The position numbers were made by a program, and so were the translations under genes. A stretch of 64,000 nucleotides of DNA, from positions 25,898,279-25,962,278 of the forward strand of contig CM042983.1 of the NCBI GenBank assembly GCA_023678885.1. Reading direction: 5' to 3'. Below are positions 12,414-24,535 of the stretch, piece after piece (position 1 is the stretch's first letter; each line of letters opens with the position of its first letter). The notes below the pieces were generated by a model. That model did not search any database. It saw only the letters and a list, made by a program, of their open reading frames with translations, and was not told the DNA's origin. This DNA comes from Pogostemon cablin. Its lineage: Eukaryota > Streptophyta > Magnoliopsida > Lamiales > Lamiaceae.

Positions 12414-14093
12414 TGTAACACCCCAAATTTTATATTTATATTTATTATTACCCCAAATTAAAAAAAAAAAAACCAAACAATTATTTATTTATTCATTTTA
12501 AAAGCCTAATTACGTGACTGAGGAGGAGAAATCAGATATATAAACCTTCCTTAATAAAGGAAATCTTTTATGTTTCAAAAATCAAATCATATTTGCTATC
12601 TTCAAAGAAAATTTTTTCCTGCAATCAAATCCCTATCAATATTCAACAAGGAAAGTCAATGATCTATTTTTCATTGATTACAAAATCTTCTCCTGCATTA
12701 GCAATTCCTTTCATTGTCACAAAATATATATATAGCATAACTTTGGGGTTTTACTCCACATCCAAAATATTTCATCGCCGCAACCAAGAAAGGAAGAGGT
12801 TCGAAGAAGAGTTGGAGTGTGATGTTTAGTATACATGTTTAAACTTCGCAAGGTTTAAGGTGGGGATTTCTTATCTTGTATACTTTGATTATTTCGTATG
12901 TGATCATTTATGTCATAGTGAATTACTATCATGTTATGATTTGTTTTTAAATGGAGTATGTGAATTCATAAACCTAATACGGGTTGGGACTCTAATGGTG
13001 TCCTACCAATAATACTTGAAATATATGCAATACGGGTATTGGACCGCAATGGTGCCCTACCAATGATACTTGAAATATATGCAATATGGGTTTGGACTGT
13101 AATGGTGCCTTACTAATGTTATGAATAATGAATCGCGATGTCTTGCCATGTATATGTGATATATGGACTGAAATGTGCCTTATTAATACGTCAGGAAATT
13201 GTATTGTAAGTGATTCAAATTTTCGTATATGAAATATTGATTTATATGAGTATGAGTTGTCTCCTCTAAGCCGTGGTTTGCTCATCCCTATATTTATCCC
13301 CTTTTCAGGTAAGCGTGGCGATAGCGTACAAGCGGAAGATGTGATGGCAAGGGGAGATGAATACATCTAAATAAAATCATTTTGGAGATCCTTTTATGTT
13401 TAATCATTAATGACTCTGTTTCTTTAATTTGTGCATTTTATAAAAATACTCCAGAAGATTAACATTAACTTGAGTTTTGGGTGCTTCATGTTTTAAAAAA
13501 TAAAATAAGATAAAAGAGAGAACCTATATTTATGTTTATGCTCTTTTTTGTCAGAATAATGGGTATGTTGGGAGATGGGTATGTTGGGAGATAAGAGTGT
13601 GGGTGGTCAAATGATGCTTACGACACTAATCCATTTTAGCAGAAATGAGTTTGTTTGAATTAAAAGGGTTCTATTATTTATTTCTGTCATTATATCTAAT
13701 GTTTTAAAATTTAAATAGTAGAAATGACTTTCATAACATTTTTCTGCCGCATGTATTCGATATGGGATTTTCTTCAGCCGTAATTTCTTTATTTATTATG
13801 CATATAAATGATGATTTTCGATCGACATTAGGAGTAACTTCAAAACCTTAAATTTTTACTTCTAATAAATTTTACAAAAACTTAAGGACTTAATCCTTGT
13901 TTAACTTATTTTTGCTTTGCATTATTTGATTAAAGTTTTGATGAAACTTATAGGACTTGTCCCATATTTATTTCCTTCTTCTTTGCATTGTTACTTATTT
14001 ATTTATTAAAGTATTTTGATCATGCCCTATTTAATACTTTATTTAAGAAAATAAAAATGAAAATCTCTTTATTTAAAAGTTTGGGGTGTGACA
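12414..14093 (+). repeat. 3' LTR of gypsy J
   Basis: It runs from TGTAACACC to GGGTGTGACA. It preserves the pre-insertion state of the hAT and organellar sites in the 5' LTR. A unit of about 54 bp (ATACTTGAAATATATGCAATA with TGGTG-CCTACCAAT) is present three times at about 12975-13120 but twice in the 5' LTR, so short tandem repeats have changed copy number since insertion. Confidence 0.88.
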
Positions 14094-14098
14094 AAATC

Positions 14099-14281
14099 AC
14101 TGTCCTTCTGCAAATATTTTAAGAAGGAAGTCGTCACCTTGTTGAAGTGTAATCAAATCATATACGAGTATGTCCAAACGTTTGTACCCTTGCACCAAAA
14201 GAATCTCTGACTGATGGTTTTGGATAGTATATTGTTTTGTTATAAGAGTAAAATATGTTAATTCATTTAACTATTAAAGTA
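14099..14281 (+). pseudogene. host gene fragment X, continuation after gypsy J
   Basis: Once J and one TSD copy are removed, the frame before 7590 (MHNFMQKWD) continues into this segment, and after a one-base frame change reads EVVTLLKCNQIIYEYVQ before a stop at about 14212. The continuity across the insertion supports J having landed in a gene-like sequence. The family is not recognised. Confidence 0.4.
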
Positions 14282-14325
14282 CCCCTCCATCCGTTTTCAA
14301 GGGTATTACCCTCGTCCGCTTTCAA
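14282..14325 (+). repeat. Stowaway-like MITE remnant
   Basis: CCCCTCCATCCGTTTTCAAGG after TA, followed by an inexact reversed match, resembles the short Stowaway at 57818-57888. The right part is lost where copia B begins. Confidence 0.45.
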
Positions 14326-15281
14326 CTCTTGGGCTCAGTTTATTTTTGGGCTTAGTGGGCTCAATTTTTATTTAATGTGGAACTCTTACAGTTGGGCTGT
14401 TGGGCCAAAATTTTTAATTGCTGGACATATGGGCTTGGTGTATTTAATTTCTTAAATTTAATTTTAGGCTGAGTATATGGGCCATGTACAATGGGCTTGA
14501 TTAATTATTTAGTCTGCTGCTTATTTGTTGCTCTTGGGCCCATTTAATTGATCCACTTATTATGCAATTAATTCTTTATATATAATTGATTTAATTTGTT
14601 TTACTTGACAATTAATTGTTATATATGTGGCATGTTTTATGTGATTTATTTTTTTAATTACTTATAATAGAAGCATGCTAGGATGTATATTTTATTATTG
14701 AAATATTATATGCATGTTAAAAACCCTCGGTGTTTAAATAACTAAGTGGGAGAGGGGATTAGTAATTAATTCCCGCGGCCTCCATTATTGGTTTGTAAGT
14801 GATGTGAGTAAACTTGCGCGTTGGCAATAGAGCCTTTCTCCCTAACGGATAAGTTTATTCACAGATCACTGGTACAAACTTCTTTAAGATGATTGTAGAA
14901 AGTTATCCGAGCGCGTGTGGATTTCACCAACTGAAGGCACATAAACTTGGGCAGCGGACTTGAAATCAAATAATGGTGTACACTTAGGTGTAAATAATAA
15001 GTATCCTCCCCAACGGAGTCACTGCTGTTATTTGCATGGCTAAAAAAGAACCGACTATTAATTATTTATCATAAAGTTAGGTTAACGAATGAAATTAATG
15101 GGTAAAATCTTCTCTTATAAATGTTCGGGTTTGTATACGTCCACCCTAACGTGGCATGCAAATTCACGGTGCTTGAGATGTTGGTGAATTTTATTTTATA
15201 TTGTTTTGAGGGATTCAATATAAATTGATAAATTCGAAGTGTTTGATCTGTTTAATTATTTATGATTCTCAAGATTTTCAA
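14326..15281 (+). other. partial leader of copia B
   Basis: The first 220 bases repeat TTGGGCT/GGGCCCA words separated by AT-rich DNA (14326-14540). The rest (about 14690-15281) is the conserved leader shared with A and F, including TAACTAAGTGGGAGAGGGGA (about 14739), which resembles a polypurine tract, and CTCCCTAACGGATAAG. No gene is seen. Confidence 0.7.
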
Positions 15282-18200
15282 ATGGCACTCAACTCACTTT
15301 CTGTTATACTTAAAGAGCACAAACTTACTGGCACTAATTATGTTGACTGGAAGCGAAACATGGACATTGTTTTAACTGCTGAAGATTATATATTTGTTCT
15401 CACTGAGGAATGTCCTCCGGCACCTAATGATGACTCTACCGAAGAGCAAAGAGTTGCTTATAATAGGTGGGTCAAAGCTGATAGGATGGCTAAGTGCTAC
15501 ATTTTGGCTTCTATGTCAAATGTACTCCATACTCAGCATCAAGCTATGCAGACCGCCTATGATATGATGCATAATCTTAGGGAACTCTTCGGGCATCAGA
15601 GTCGTCCTGCTAGGTCGAAGGGCATGTCTGTTCTAATGAACACCAAAATGGCTGAGGGCACTTCCGTAAGGGAGCATGTCCTTAGGATGATGGGCCAACT
15701 CAATGAGTTGGAAGTTCTTGGAGCTGAAATCGATGGGGAAACCCAGGTCGATATCATACTCGAAAGCTTGCCTAGGAGTTTTGAGCAGTTTCGCCTCAAC
15801 TATGGTATGAACAAACATTTATGCACATTGGCAGAACTTCTGACAGAACTTGTGGCAGCGGAAGAACTATTTCTTAGAGCTCCTCAGGTTCATGTTGCTG
15901 AAAATGATAGAATAAGAAGAAGCAAGGAAATTCAGCACCGATGAACCAAATGAAAGCAAAGACTGGTGCGGTCAAGAAGCCTAAAGGCAAGTGCTTCAAA
16001 TGCAAGCAGCCGGGACACTATAAGGCTGACTGCCCTCTTCTGAAGGTGAACAGGAATGGTAAGTCTTTTATACTAGTTGTTGAATCATGTTTAGCGACTG
16101 TATCTGCTGACACTTGGTGTATAGATACGGGAGCCACTGACCATGTCTGCAATTCTTTACAGGGGTTCCACCAAACCCGACAGCTTAGTGATGGGGAGAT
16201 TCCATACTCATGGGGAATGTTACAAGAGTAGCGGTTGTTGCAGTGGGAGACGTCTATTTATCTTTCAATAAGAATAAAACTCTTGTTTTGAGGAATTGTC
16301 TTTATGTACCTCATTTTAGAAAGAATTTAATTTCAGTTTCTAAATTATTTATGGATGGATATTCTGTTTCTTTTAATGACAAGGTTGTTTTAAGGAAAAA
16401 TGGAATTTTATCTATGATGGTGCATTGATAGATAATTTGTATACTCTTAATCCAATTTCTCCCACGGTGCAACAAATTGAAATGAATGATACAACTACTA
16501 ATAAGAGAAAAGAACCTTCTAAAATGAACCAAACATATCTTTGGCATCTAAGACTGGGTCACATTAACTTGAGTAGGATTCAAAGGTTGATAGCTGATGG
16601 ACCTCTGAGTTCATTAGTAGTGGAAAATTATCCAACTTGCGAATCCTGCTTGGAAGAAAAAATGACCAAAAGGCCTTTCAAGGCAAAGGGGTATAGAGCC
16701 AAAGATCTGTTGGAATTAGTTCATTCTGATTTATGTGGTCCTATGTCTTTCCAGGCAAGAGGGTATTATGAATATTTCGTCACTTTCATTGACGATTATT
16801 CTAGATACGGATATATTTATTTGATGCGCTGCAAGTCTGAGTGCTTTGATAAATTCAAAGAGTACAAGGCTGATGTGGAAAAACAACTTGGAAAATATAT
16901 CAAGACACTATGATCTGATCGTGGTGACGAATACCTCTTGGGAGAGTTTAGGGATTATTTATCGGAGCAAACGATTGAATCCAAATTGTCTGCACCGAGC
17001 ACACCCTAGCAGAATGGTGTAGCGGAAAGAAGGAATAGGACTCTTATGGAAATGGTAAGATCAATGATGAGTTATTCGAAATTACCAAGCTCGTTTTGGG
17101 GATATGCCATGGATACAGCGGCTTATATCCTGAATTTAGTACCTTCTAAATCAGTAGCTTCCACACCCATCGAATTGTGGACAAAGCGAAAGCCTAGTCT
17201 GAAACACTTTTGGATTTGGTGTGCTCCGGCACATGTGTTGAAGATGGATACTGATAAGTTAGAATCGCGTACGAATTTTTGTCTGTTTGTAGGGTATCCT
17301 AAAGGAACGAGGGGTGGTCTATTTTATAGTCCTAAGGACCAAAAGGTGATCATTAGCACGAACGCCAGATTTTTGGAAGAGAATTATGTAATGAATCACA
17401 AACCCGAGTAAAATTATTCTAGATGAAGTAAGAGAGGAAACACAAAACATAATACCAACAGTACAAGAGGATATACCACAGGACACTGCACCGCGTGTCA
17501 CACCTAATACACAATTGCCTGCGGAGCCTCGTCGTAGTGGGAGGGTTGTGAGACAACCGGAGAGATTCATGGGATTGGGAGAGTCTTCTGACTTGGTCCT
17601 TGGTGAACATGAAATCGATCCATGGAATTACAACGAGGCACTGCAAGATAAAGATGCTCTATTATGGCAAAACGCAATGAAATCTGAAATAGAATCTATG
17701 TATTCTAATCAAGTCTGGGAGCTTGTAGAACCACCCGATGGTGTAAAAGTCATTGGATGCAAGTGGATCTATAAAAGAAAAAGAGGATCTGACGGTAAGG
17801 TGGAAACTTTTAAAGAAAGGCTTGTGGCTAAAAGATATACTCAGAAAGAAAGAATCGATTATGAGGAAACCTTCTCGCCTGTGACCATGCTGAAGTCAAT
17901 CCGAATTCTTTTGTCTATTGCTGCTCATATGGATTATGAGGTATGGTAAATGGAGGTCAAGACAGCTTTCCTGAATGGAAGTCTTGAGGAAAACATCTAT
18001 ATGAAGCAACCAGAAGGATTCATTGCAAAGGGCGAAAAGCATCTTGTGTGCAAGCTTAAAAGGTCCATTTATGGATTGAAACAAGCTTCAAGATCATGGA
18101 ACATCCGTTTTGCTGAAGTAATCTAGTCATATAGATTTATTCAATGTCCGGATGAATCATGTGTGTACAAGAAGTGTGACAGAAACGTAGTGGTATTTCT

Positions 18201-19209
18201 TATACTCTACGTGGATGATATTCTGCTCATTGGAAACAATATAAAGGTATTGTCGGGCGTAAAAGTATGACTGTCCAAGCAGTTTGAGATGAAGGACTTA
18301 GGAAAAGCCGGACACATTCTTGGGATCAAATTAATAAGGGATCGCAAGAAAAGAATGTTGTGCTTATCCCAAGCTTCATACATTGATACAATCCTCGCTC
18401 GTTTTAGCATGCAAGATTCCAAGAAAGGTTTTCTACCTTTCAGACATGGAATACCTCTATCTATGGAGATGTGTCCTAAGACACAACAGAAAATAAAGGC
18501 AATGAAGCTGGTCCTTTATGCTTCAGCAATAGGAAGCCTCATGTATGCTATGCTATGTACGAGACCGGATATCTGTTATGCCGTGGGCATGGTCAGTAGG
18601 TATCAAAGTAATCCAGGATAAGGGCATTGGACTGCGGTAAAGCATATTTTGAAGTACCTACGAAGGACTAGGGATTATGTGCTGGTTTACCGGGTAGATA
18701 CTTTGTTACTTTTGGGTTATACTGATTCGAATTTCCAGTCAGATATGGATGCTAGTAAATCCACCTCGGGTTATGTGTATACTCTTGGAGGAGGAGCCAT
18801 TATATGGAGGAGTGTAAAGCAGAAATGCGTTGCAGACTCTACCATGGAAGCTGAATATGTAGCAGCCTCTGAGGCAGCTAAAGAAGCAGTATGGTTTAGG
18901 AACTTCTTAATGGACTTGATGTGATTCCTGGTTTGCCCAAAGCAAACTCGAAGGAACTTCTTAATGGACTTGGACAGTGGTGCAGTAGCAAACTCGAAGA
19001 AACCACGAGCCCATAAGGCGAGTAAACACATTGAGCGCAAGTACCACCTGATACGAGACATTGTTAGAAGAGGGGAAGTCGTTGTCGCTAAGATTGCATC
19101 TGAGGATAACCTTGCTGATCCTTTTACTAAGAGCCTTCTAGCGAAAGCGTTCGATGGGCATGTAGAAGAAATGGGGATTAGATGCGTGTCAGTAGATATG
19201 GCAGCGTAG
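15282..19209 (+). pseudogene. copia B gag-pol, broken by frameshifts and stops
   Basis: Gag starts at ATG 15282 (MALNSLSVILKEHKLTGTNY) and is open to 15944. A frame change follows, then the zinc knuckle CFKCKQPGHYKADC (about 15991) and protease CIDTGATDH (about 16120). A second shift near 16205 leads to the core protease end; the pre-integrase LWHLRLGHINLSR and integrase (FIDDYSRY) lie at 16425-16913 and integrase continues at 17046-17411. Reverse transcriptase lies at 17515-18621 with YVDD (about 18210). RNase H lies at 18649-19209 but carries a scrambled duplication (18898-19005) in place of the segment with a catalytic Asp. Stops occur where A is open, for example at 17947 and 18124. It cannot make a full polyprotein. 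Confidence 0.9.
18898..19005 (+). repeat. local duplication inside the copia B RNase H region
   Basis: GGAACTTCTTAATGGACTTG occurs at about 18899 and again at about 18953, and AGCAAACTCGAAG also occurs twice (about 18942 and 18987). The duplicated block replaces the middle of the RNase H domain, so this domain is broken. Confidence 0.75.
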
Positions 19210-19230
19210 TCTTTTAGTATAAGTGGGAGA

Positions 19231-20438
19231 TGATTAGATTTGTATACTAAAAGCCTTGTTTTTGTATTGAACAATGTTTTAACAATTTTATTTGAAATGA
19301 GAATCATATGATCAAACGTTTTGCATATTATAAATTATTTATTTATATGCTTGTGCAAAAGTCCATTTACTTTATACTGTAGATAATATGTTGTGCGACA
19401 ACACGCGGAAGATCATATTATCGGTTTTCTTATAAAGTATAAACAGATGCTCACAACTGAGATAGACGAGGACTATCTATCGGGATGGTTGTAGTCTGAT
19501 TTGGTATTAGTTTGTCTTGACTATAGAATCACATTAGTGCACCTTGTGTGTATTGAGCAGGACCGCTTGAGATCATTCGACTTGTACTGTCTATATAGAA
19601 GAACTTGATCTCTGTTATTATGGATGTTCATACTCTTAATTCCTATACAATAACCTCGACACGTAAGGCAGTATTTATTTCTTTGATTCATCAATGAGTG
19701 AGATTTATATATTAAATTAATAGACTCGGTGAGTTGGGAAATAGTATTATCTCTATGGTGTGCTGTTGATTGTAGAAGGAATCCATGTCCATTATAGGTT
19801 GATGATGTCCCCTTGAGGAGCTCATAAGGTTTATCATGTAAATCTTGCAAGTGGATTAATTCCGGCATGATAATAAGGTTGAGTGGTACTACTCTCGGAA
19901 GAGATATTAATTAATGGAGCTGTCAGTAACTTAATTAATTAATGGGCATTGTATATCTTAAACATTGGGAGATTTTCGGGCTCATAATAAGAAGGAACCA
20001 AAAACATAATTTTGGGATTGGATGGGTAGTGTAGTAATAATATTTTAGTGGACTATATTATTATTATTGGATTTAATTATAAGCTTTGGGCTAAGCTTGG
20101 TTAATTAAATCCAATTGAGGCCCAATCCAATTTCTCCTTCCGGTCCCTGCTGTAGCCCAATATATAAGTCATTTCAACTTCTAGAAACCAACAATCCTGC
20201 GCCGTTTTTGATGTGAGAAAAGGAGAAAAGCAGATTGAGAGAATCCTACAGATTGTTGCCCACACAACATCAGGATTCGACTTGGGACATACAGCAGAAG
20301 ATCGAGAGGTAGTTCTCTGCAATGATTCATCCTCTACATCAACCCCGAAGAAAGGTAAACTTTTATTTTGCTTCCGCTGTAATTGTTTACTTGTTTTCCT
20401 ATCGGATCACGCTAAACCAAACGATCCAATAGCCAACA
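19231..20438 (+). repeat. 3' LTR of copia B
   Basis: It starts TGATTAGATTTGTATAC just after the polypurine tract AAGTGGGAGA and ends CCAATAGCCAACA. Its 1208-bp length agrees with the LTRs of F. A TATATAAG box lies at about 20160. The divergent first bases are shared with A (reverse complement of CTAATA at 6499), so A and B form a subgroup distinct from F and G. Confidence 0.9.
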
Positions 20439-21673
20439 CAACTGTCCAGAGACAACTGACCCTTCAAAAAAGTAAAGATCAGAGCTCTTAACACCTTTTA
20501 TCATCACTGAATTTCCTTTCATAATGGTAAGTATTTCTCCTTTCAGATTGCATTCACATCCTTGAGTATCCAACATTCCCAAGGATATCAAGTTCTTTCT
20601 TAATCCTGGTACATATCTTACATTTGTAAGCAGTTTAATGGTTCCATCAAACATTCTGAATTTGACAGAACCAATCCCTTCAATCTTGATGGCTTGATCA
20701 TTGTCTAATCCTTAACTGTTGTCATGTGAAATGTGCAACCTGAATCTAATACCCACTGATCTGATACAGAGCTAGAAACAACAACCAAAGCCTCAATATA
20801 ATCTTGATCCTTATTACCTTTATTTCCAGTTACTTGATTTGCATGGATTATTTGATTTCCACCCTTTTCTGCAATCTTTCTTGCCACCATAGCTTTCCAC
20901 TTATGACATTACTTCTTAAAGAGAACAGGTTTGTTGCAGTGGAAAAAATTATTGCTCTCTTCATCTGCTGGTGTACTCTGATTTCCCCTTTCTTATTTCT
21001 TCTTATTAGCACCAATCTTCTTATCATTCTTGTTCCACTTATTCTGTTTGTTGGCCACAAGTCCTTCCCCTGCAACTGTATTATCTGATGTCTTGTGAAG
21101 CACCTTTTATTTTATTGCCAACAACACTTGTTCTAGGGTGATTGATTCAACATTACCATACAAGCGTGTATCTCTCAACCCTTTAAAAGATTTAGGAAGT
21201 GCTGACATTATTATGATAGCCTTATCTTCACTTGACAGTGCTACATCAATGTTTTCCAAATCATCTATGATCTTACTGAAATCATCTAATTGACTTAAAA
21301 TAGACTTATCTTCTGATACTCTGAAGGAATAGAGCTTCTGTTTTGTATACAGTCGATTTGTCAAGGTCTTCACCATGTAAAAATCAGCAAGCTTCTTCCA
21401 TATGCCTCTTGCAGTTACTTATTTTGAAATTCTCTTAAAGCTTTGTCACCTAAGCATAGTATGATTGCACTTCTGGCTTTGATTGTTGATCTTGATCTGC
21501 AGCTTGTGCAACTGCATCAACAGCTACTTCTTGATTTTTTGGAAGCGGTTTGATAACATCTGCCAATCCTTGTTGGATCAATATGGCCTCCATCTTCATC
21601 CTCCACAAACTGAAGTCAACTTTCTCTATGAACTTCTCCACATCAAACTTAGTTGTCACCATGATTCTTCCCT
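20439..21673 (-). pseudogene. copia C gag and protease remnants
   Basis: Gag starts near 21660 (MVTTKFDVEKFIEKVDFSLW) and continues in another frame with KQKLYSFRVSEDKSILSQLD (21376-21107). The zinc-knuckle region (about 20930) has lost Cys residues and contains a stop. Protease is recognised by WVLDSGCTFHMT (about 20740), with VRYVPGLRKNLISLG downstream (about 20610). At least three frame changes separate these pieces. Confidence 0.85.
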
Positions 21674-21746
21674 CTAATCTGATAACTTCTGGTTGCTTCT
21701 TCTTCCCACAGACGGCGCTACTTCTTATGAAACTTAAGCAAGAACT

Positions 21747-22287
21747 TGTTGTACCACTCAAGAACTCACACACTTGGTTGATTGATCACTCACGTTTCAC
21801 TCACGAATTGATTGATAATCAAAAAACAGAATGAAAAGAGATCAACTCACAGATGTATAGTGGCTCGGCGTAAGCCTACATCCACTTTCCTAAAGAGAAG
21901 AATTCACTATGATGATCATGAAGATTACAAACTACAAGCACACTTATCAAACTCTAATTCTTAATGCTTGTTAACTGATGTGTGGAGAAGATGATGTAAC
22001 TGACTAATCTTCCTTCAACTTATATGAATGTGTATCCAATGTTTAGATACCCTTCCATCCAATCAAAACCATGCATGCTGAATCAATTGTAACCAACTGA
22101 ACTTCCACTCGTTTGATGCTTTCAGATACTTCCTTTCAGCTGCTTTCACTGCCATGTCATCAATCTTGATCAACTAGCTTATAAACAATCCAACGGCTTC
22201 AAGTCTGCTTCAACACATGATCCTGTTGCATGCTTAACGACCAATCCATGATCCCCACGTGTCATGCTGCTAAAATCTCATGCAACA
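21747..22287 (-). repeat. putative 5' LTR of copia C
   Basis: In plus orientation the segment starts TGTTGTACC and ends GCAACA, giving TG...CA ends with a short inverted terminus on the minus strand, and sits directly upstream of the gag of C. No second LTR, clear PBS or TSD is visible, so the outer boundary is tentative. Beyond it lies HST intron sequence. Confidence 0.5.
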
Positions 22288-22434
22288 CACACATGCAAGT
22301 CTACTCCTCACAGTACCTTTGAAGAACATATTCAGACAAACAAAGTTGATACTAACATGTACATCCAAGAAAGGCAGTATGGGGTTTAAATAAGTAGTAA
22401 TGGAAGCAAGAAAAGAAAAGGCACAATCCAGCAC
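22288..22434 (-). other. HST intron 6 remnant between copia C and hAT
   Basis: 147 bases of apparently unique sequence lying between the putative LTR of C and the hAT TSD. It continues the intron that begins at the exon-6 donor. No exon is visible, and the downstream HST exons are absent. Confidence 0.5.
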
Positions 22435-22924
22435 TAGGGGTGGGCGGTATGGCATACCGAAAATTTTTTGTCATACCAAATACCGTACTGAAATTTTCGG
22501 TAAATAAAAAATCATACTGTTACCTTACCTAAACTTTCGGTATACTGTAGTTCGGTATACCGATATTTCGGTATAATAAAATAGTATGCCTTCTCCTTTC
22601 CAATATTTCGGTATATCATATCATACCTAAAATATCAGTATATACCATCGTATTAGATAGTTTTGCTATGTCATTATACACCTAAAATTCAATAATCTAA
22701 TAAAAAATTGTACTAGAAAAGTGAAAGATAGCTGTAAAATAAATTCTAATAGATAACAAATTTATAATAAGAAAAATATACGACAATCCACAAACGACCA
22801 AATAAAATAAGAGTAAGTCTCATGAAAACTGGATTTACATGTTAGTCTTATTTTTTAATATTACTTTTTAGTATATAAAAAATTACTCTTTGAAGAGCAA
22901 TAATTTTTATACAGAAAAATAATA

Positions 22925-23215
22925 CTCCCTCCGTCCCACGTATTTTTACCCACTTTCCATTTTGGGGTGTCCCACGTATTTTTACCCATTCCATTTTTGG
23001 CAAAAATACATAATATTTTATTACCTACTTTTTACAATCCCAACAACTTTAACTACTTTTTTACACTTTATTCATCATTCCCAACAACTTTATTCACTTT
23101 TTCTTTTTAAATTACTAATTTATCCCTACTTTTTCTTACATTATATATTAAAAAAATATAACGTCTTAATCTCCGTGTCCGTACAAACGGGTAAAAATAC
23201 CCGGGACGGAGGGAG
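22925..23215 (+). mobile_element. Stowaway MITE, subfamily a
   Basis: TA duplication at 22923 and 23216; ends CTCCCTCCGTCCC and GGGACGGAGGGAG. The same subfamily (with TTTTTACCC next to the termini) occurs inverted at 53634-53924 and 55423-55712. Confidence 0.92.
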
Positions 23216-23686
23216 TAATTTATATCTCTAAAAAAGTAATTTTTTATGTATTGAAAAATAATCGATAAATCAGGATTTACAAGAATTTGAAGAGTAATTT
23301 TTTTTAATTTAGAAGAGTAATATATGTGCTAAAGAGTAATTTTTTATGTACTAAACAGTAACCGAGTTTACATCTAAACCCGGTTTACACAAGTGTTTGT
23401 CATTAAATAAGTACTATCTAAGAGATCTACACAAAAACCATATGGAACTTATATTAAAATCAACACTTTTAAATTTTCATATATGATATAATTACGTAAT
23501 TAAAAAAGAAGTACAAGATATCATGAAAGCCAATTAACTTTATCACCAATTTATAATTATGAAAAAATATACAGTAAGATTTTAGATTTAATCTTTTAAT
23601 TAAATAATGTATATATATAATTTAATTAAAAATTATAATATATAAATAATAATTATAATTGGATATATCATCTAGTATGGTAATAT

Positions 23687-24263
23687 TAGGGATGGCAACG
23701 GGTAGGGTACCCGCTTATTTTGGGGTACCCGTATCCGTATCCGATTAAAAAAATAAGTACACGTATCCGTATCCATCCCATTTAAAAAATTTATTAGGGT
23801 ACCCGTACCCGTCCCATTACCATTTATCAATACCCGCGGGTACCCATATCCGTTTAATATTAATATTTTATATATATATTTATATTTTTTATTGTCTAAA
23901 TAAATATAATAATAAAAATTACATTATTATTAATTAAATATAAAATAAATATAATACAAATTGTATTATTTTTAATAAATATTTAAGAAATATAATTAAA
24001 TAAAACTTATAACTATTTATTAAATATATAAAATATCTTATCATATATAAATTATATAATATATTTAATTTTTATAAAAAATATATATATAATTGGGTTA
24101 CCCACGGGTATTTGAGGCATTACCCGTACCCGTCCCAAACCCTAATGATATTTTTTACCACTACCCGTACCCATCCCAAATCCATTTACAACTACTCGTA
24201 CCCTACCCATTAGGGTTCGGGTAGACCGGGTACCCGAAAATACCCGTCCCATTGTCATCCCTA
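23687..24263 (+). mobile_element. hAT MITE with perfect 8-bp TSD
   Basis: Ends TAGGGATGGCAACGGGTA and, reversed, TAGGGATGACAATGGGAC. It is flanked by the identical 8-bp duplication GGTAATAT (23679-23686 and 24264-24271). Subterminal GGGTACCC palindromes repeat near both ends, and the middle is AT-rich. It is nested in the hAT at 22435-24491. Confidence 0.92.
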
Positions 24264-24535
24264 GGTAATATCGTATCATATTACTAAAAATTTGAATATT
24301 TTACGGGGCATTTTGGTATATACCGAAATACCACAGTATTGATCATTTATATACCTTTATCGTACCAAAATTTTTAATACAGTATCATACCTTACCAAAA
24401 ATTTTGGCATACCTAAAATTTTGGTAAAATCGATATTTTTCGATATGGTAAGAGCGATATACCAAGATTTCGGCATTTTTCCCCAACCCTATCTAGCACC
24501 ACCAACAATGTCAAAGAAGTTGGATGTAAAACTTA

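Larger units (their letters stand above)
7595..14093 (+). mobile_element. Ty3/gypsy element J, coding region deleted
   Basis: Two related LTRs (7595-11552 and 12414-14093) begin TGTAACACCCCAAATT and end GGGGTGTCACA or GGGGTGTGACA. They are flanked by a perfect 5-bp TSD, AAATC (7590-7594 and 14094-14098). An initiator-Met PBS follows the 5' LTR. Only 861 bp separate the LTRs, and no gag or pol remains. Before the 3' LTR, the phrase TTCGAGGACGAAATTTTT (about 11978-11995) is the tail usually found just after pol in plant chromoviruses of the Tekay/Del type, so the element looks like an internally deleted derivative that moved by cross-mobilisation. Confidence 0.88.
14326..20438 (+). mobile_element. 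Ty1/copia retrotransposon B, 5'-truncated
   Basis: Same family as A and F. It starts inside the leader (GGGCTCAG-rich part) and lacks the 5' LTR, PBS and GC-rich leader half. It continues through gag-pol to a polypurine tract (AAGTGGGAGA, 19221-19230) and a complete 3' LTR. The left junction abuts a MITE remnant and the right abuts copia C, so no TSD can be read. Truncation by deletion or illegitimate recombination is likely. Confidence 0.9.
20439..22287 (-). mobile_element. Ty1/copia retrotransposon C fragment (different family)
   Basis: On the minus strand a putative LTR (21747-22287) is followed by gag (21670 to about 21107), a decayed zinc-knuckle region, protease (about 20740) and the start of the pre-integrase region, which stops at the 3' LTR end of copia B. 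The rest is missing from the window. Protein similarity to A/B is low, so this is a separate copia lineage. Confidence 0.8.
22435..24491 (+). mobile_element. hAT-like element hosting two further elements
   Basis: The left end is TAGGGGTGGGCGGTATGG and the right end, reversed, TAGGGTTGGGGAAAAATG. Flanking 8-bp duplications are TCCAGCAC (22427-22434) and TCTAGCAC (24492-24499), 7 of 8 matching. Subterminal DNA is full of GGTATACCGAAAT-type words in both orientations. A Stowaway (22925-23215) and a second hAT (23687-24263) are nested inside, leaving about 1.2 kb of its own sequence. No transposase frame is present. Confidence 0.82.
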
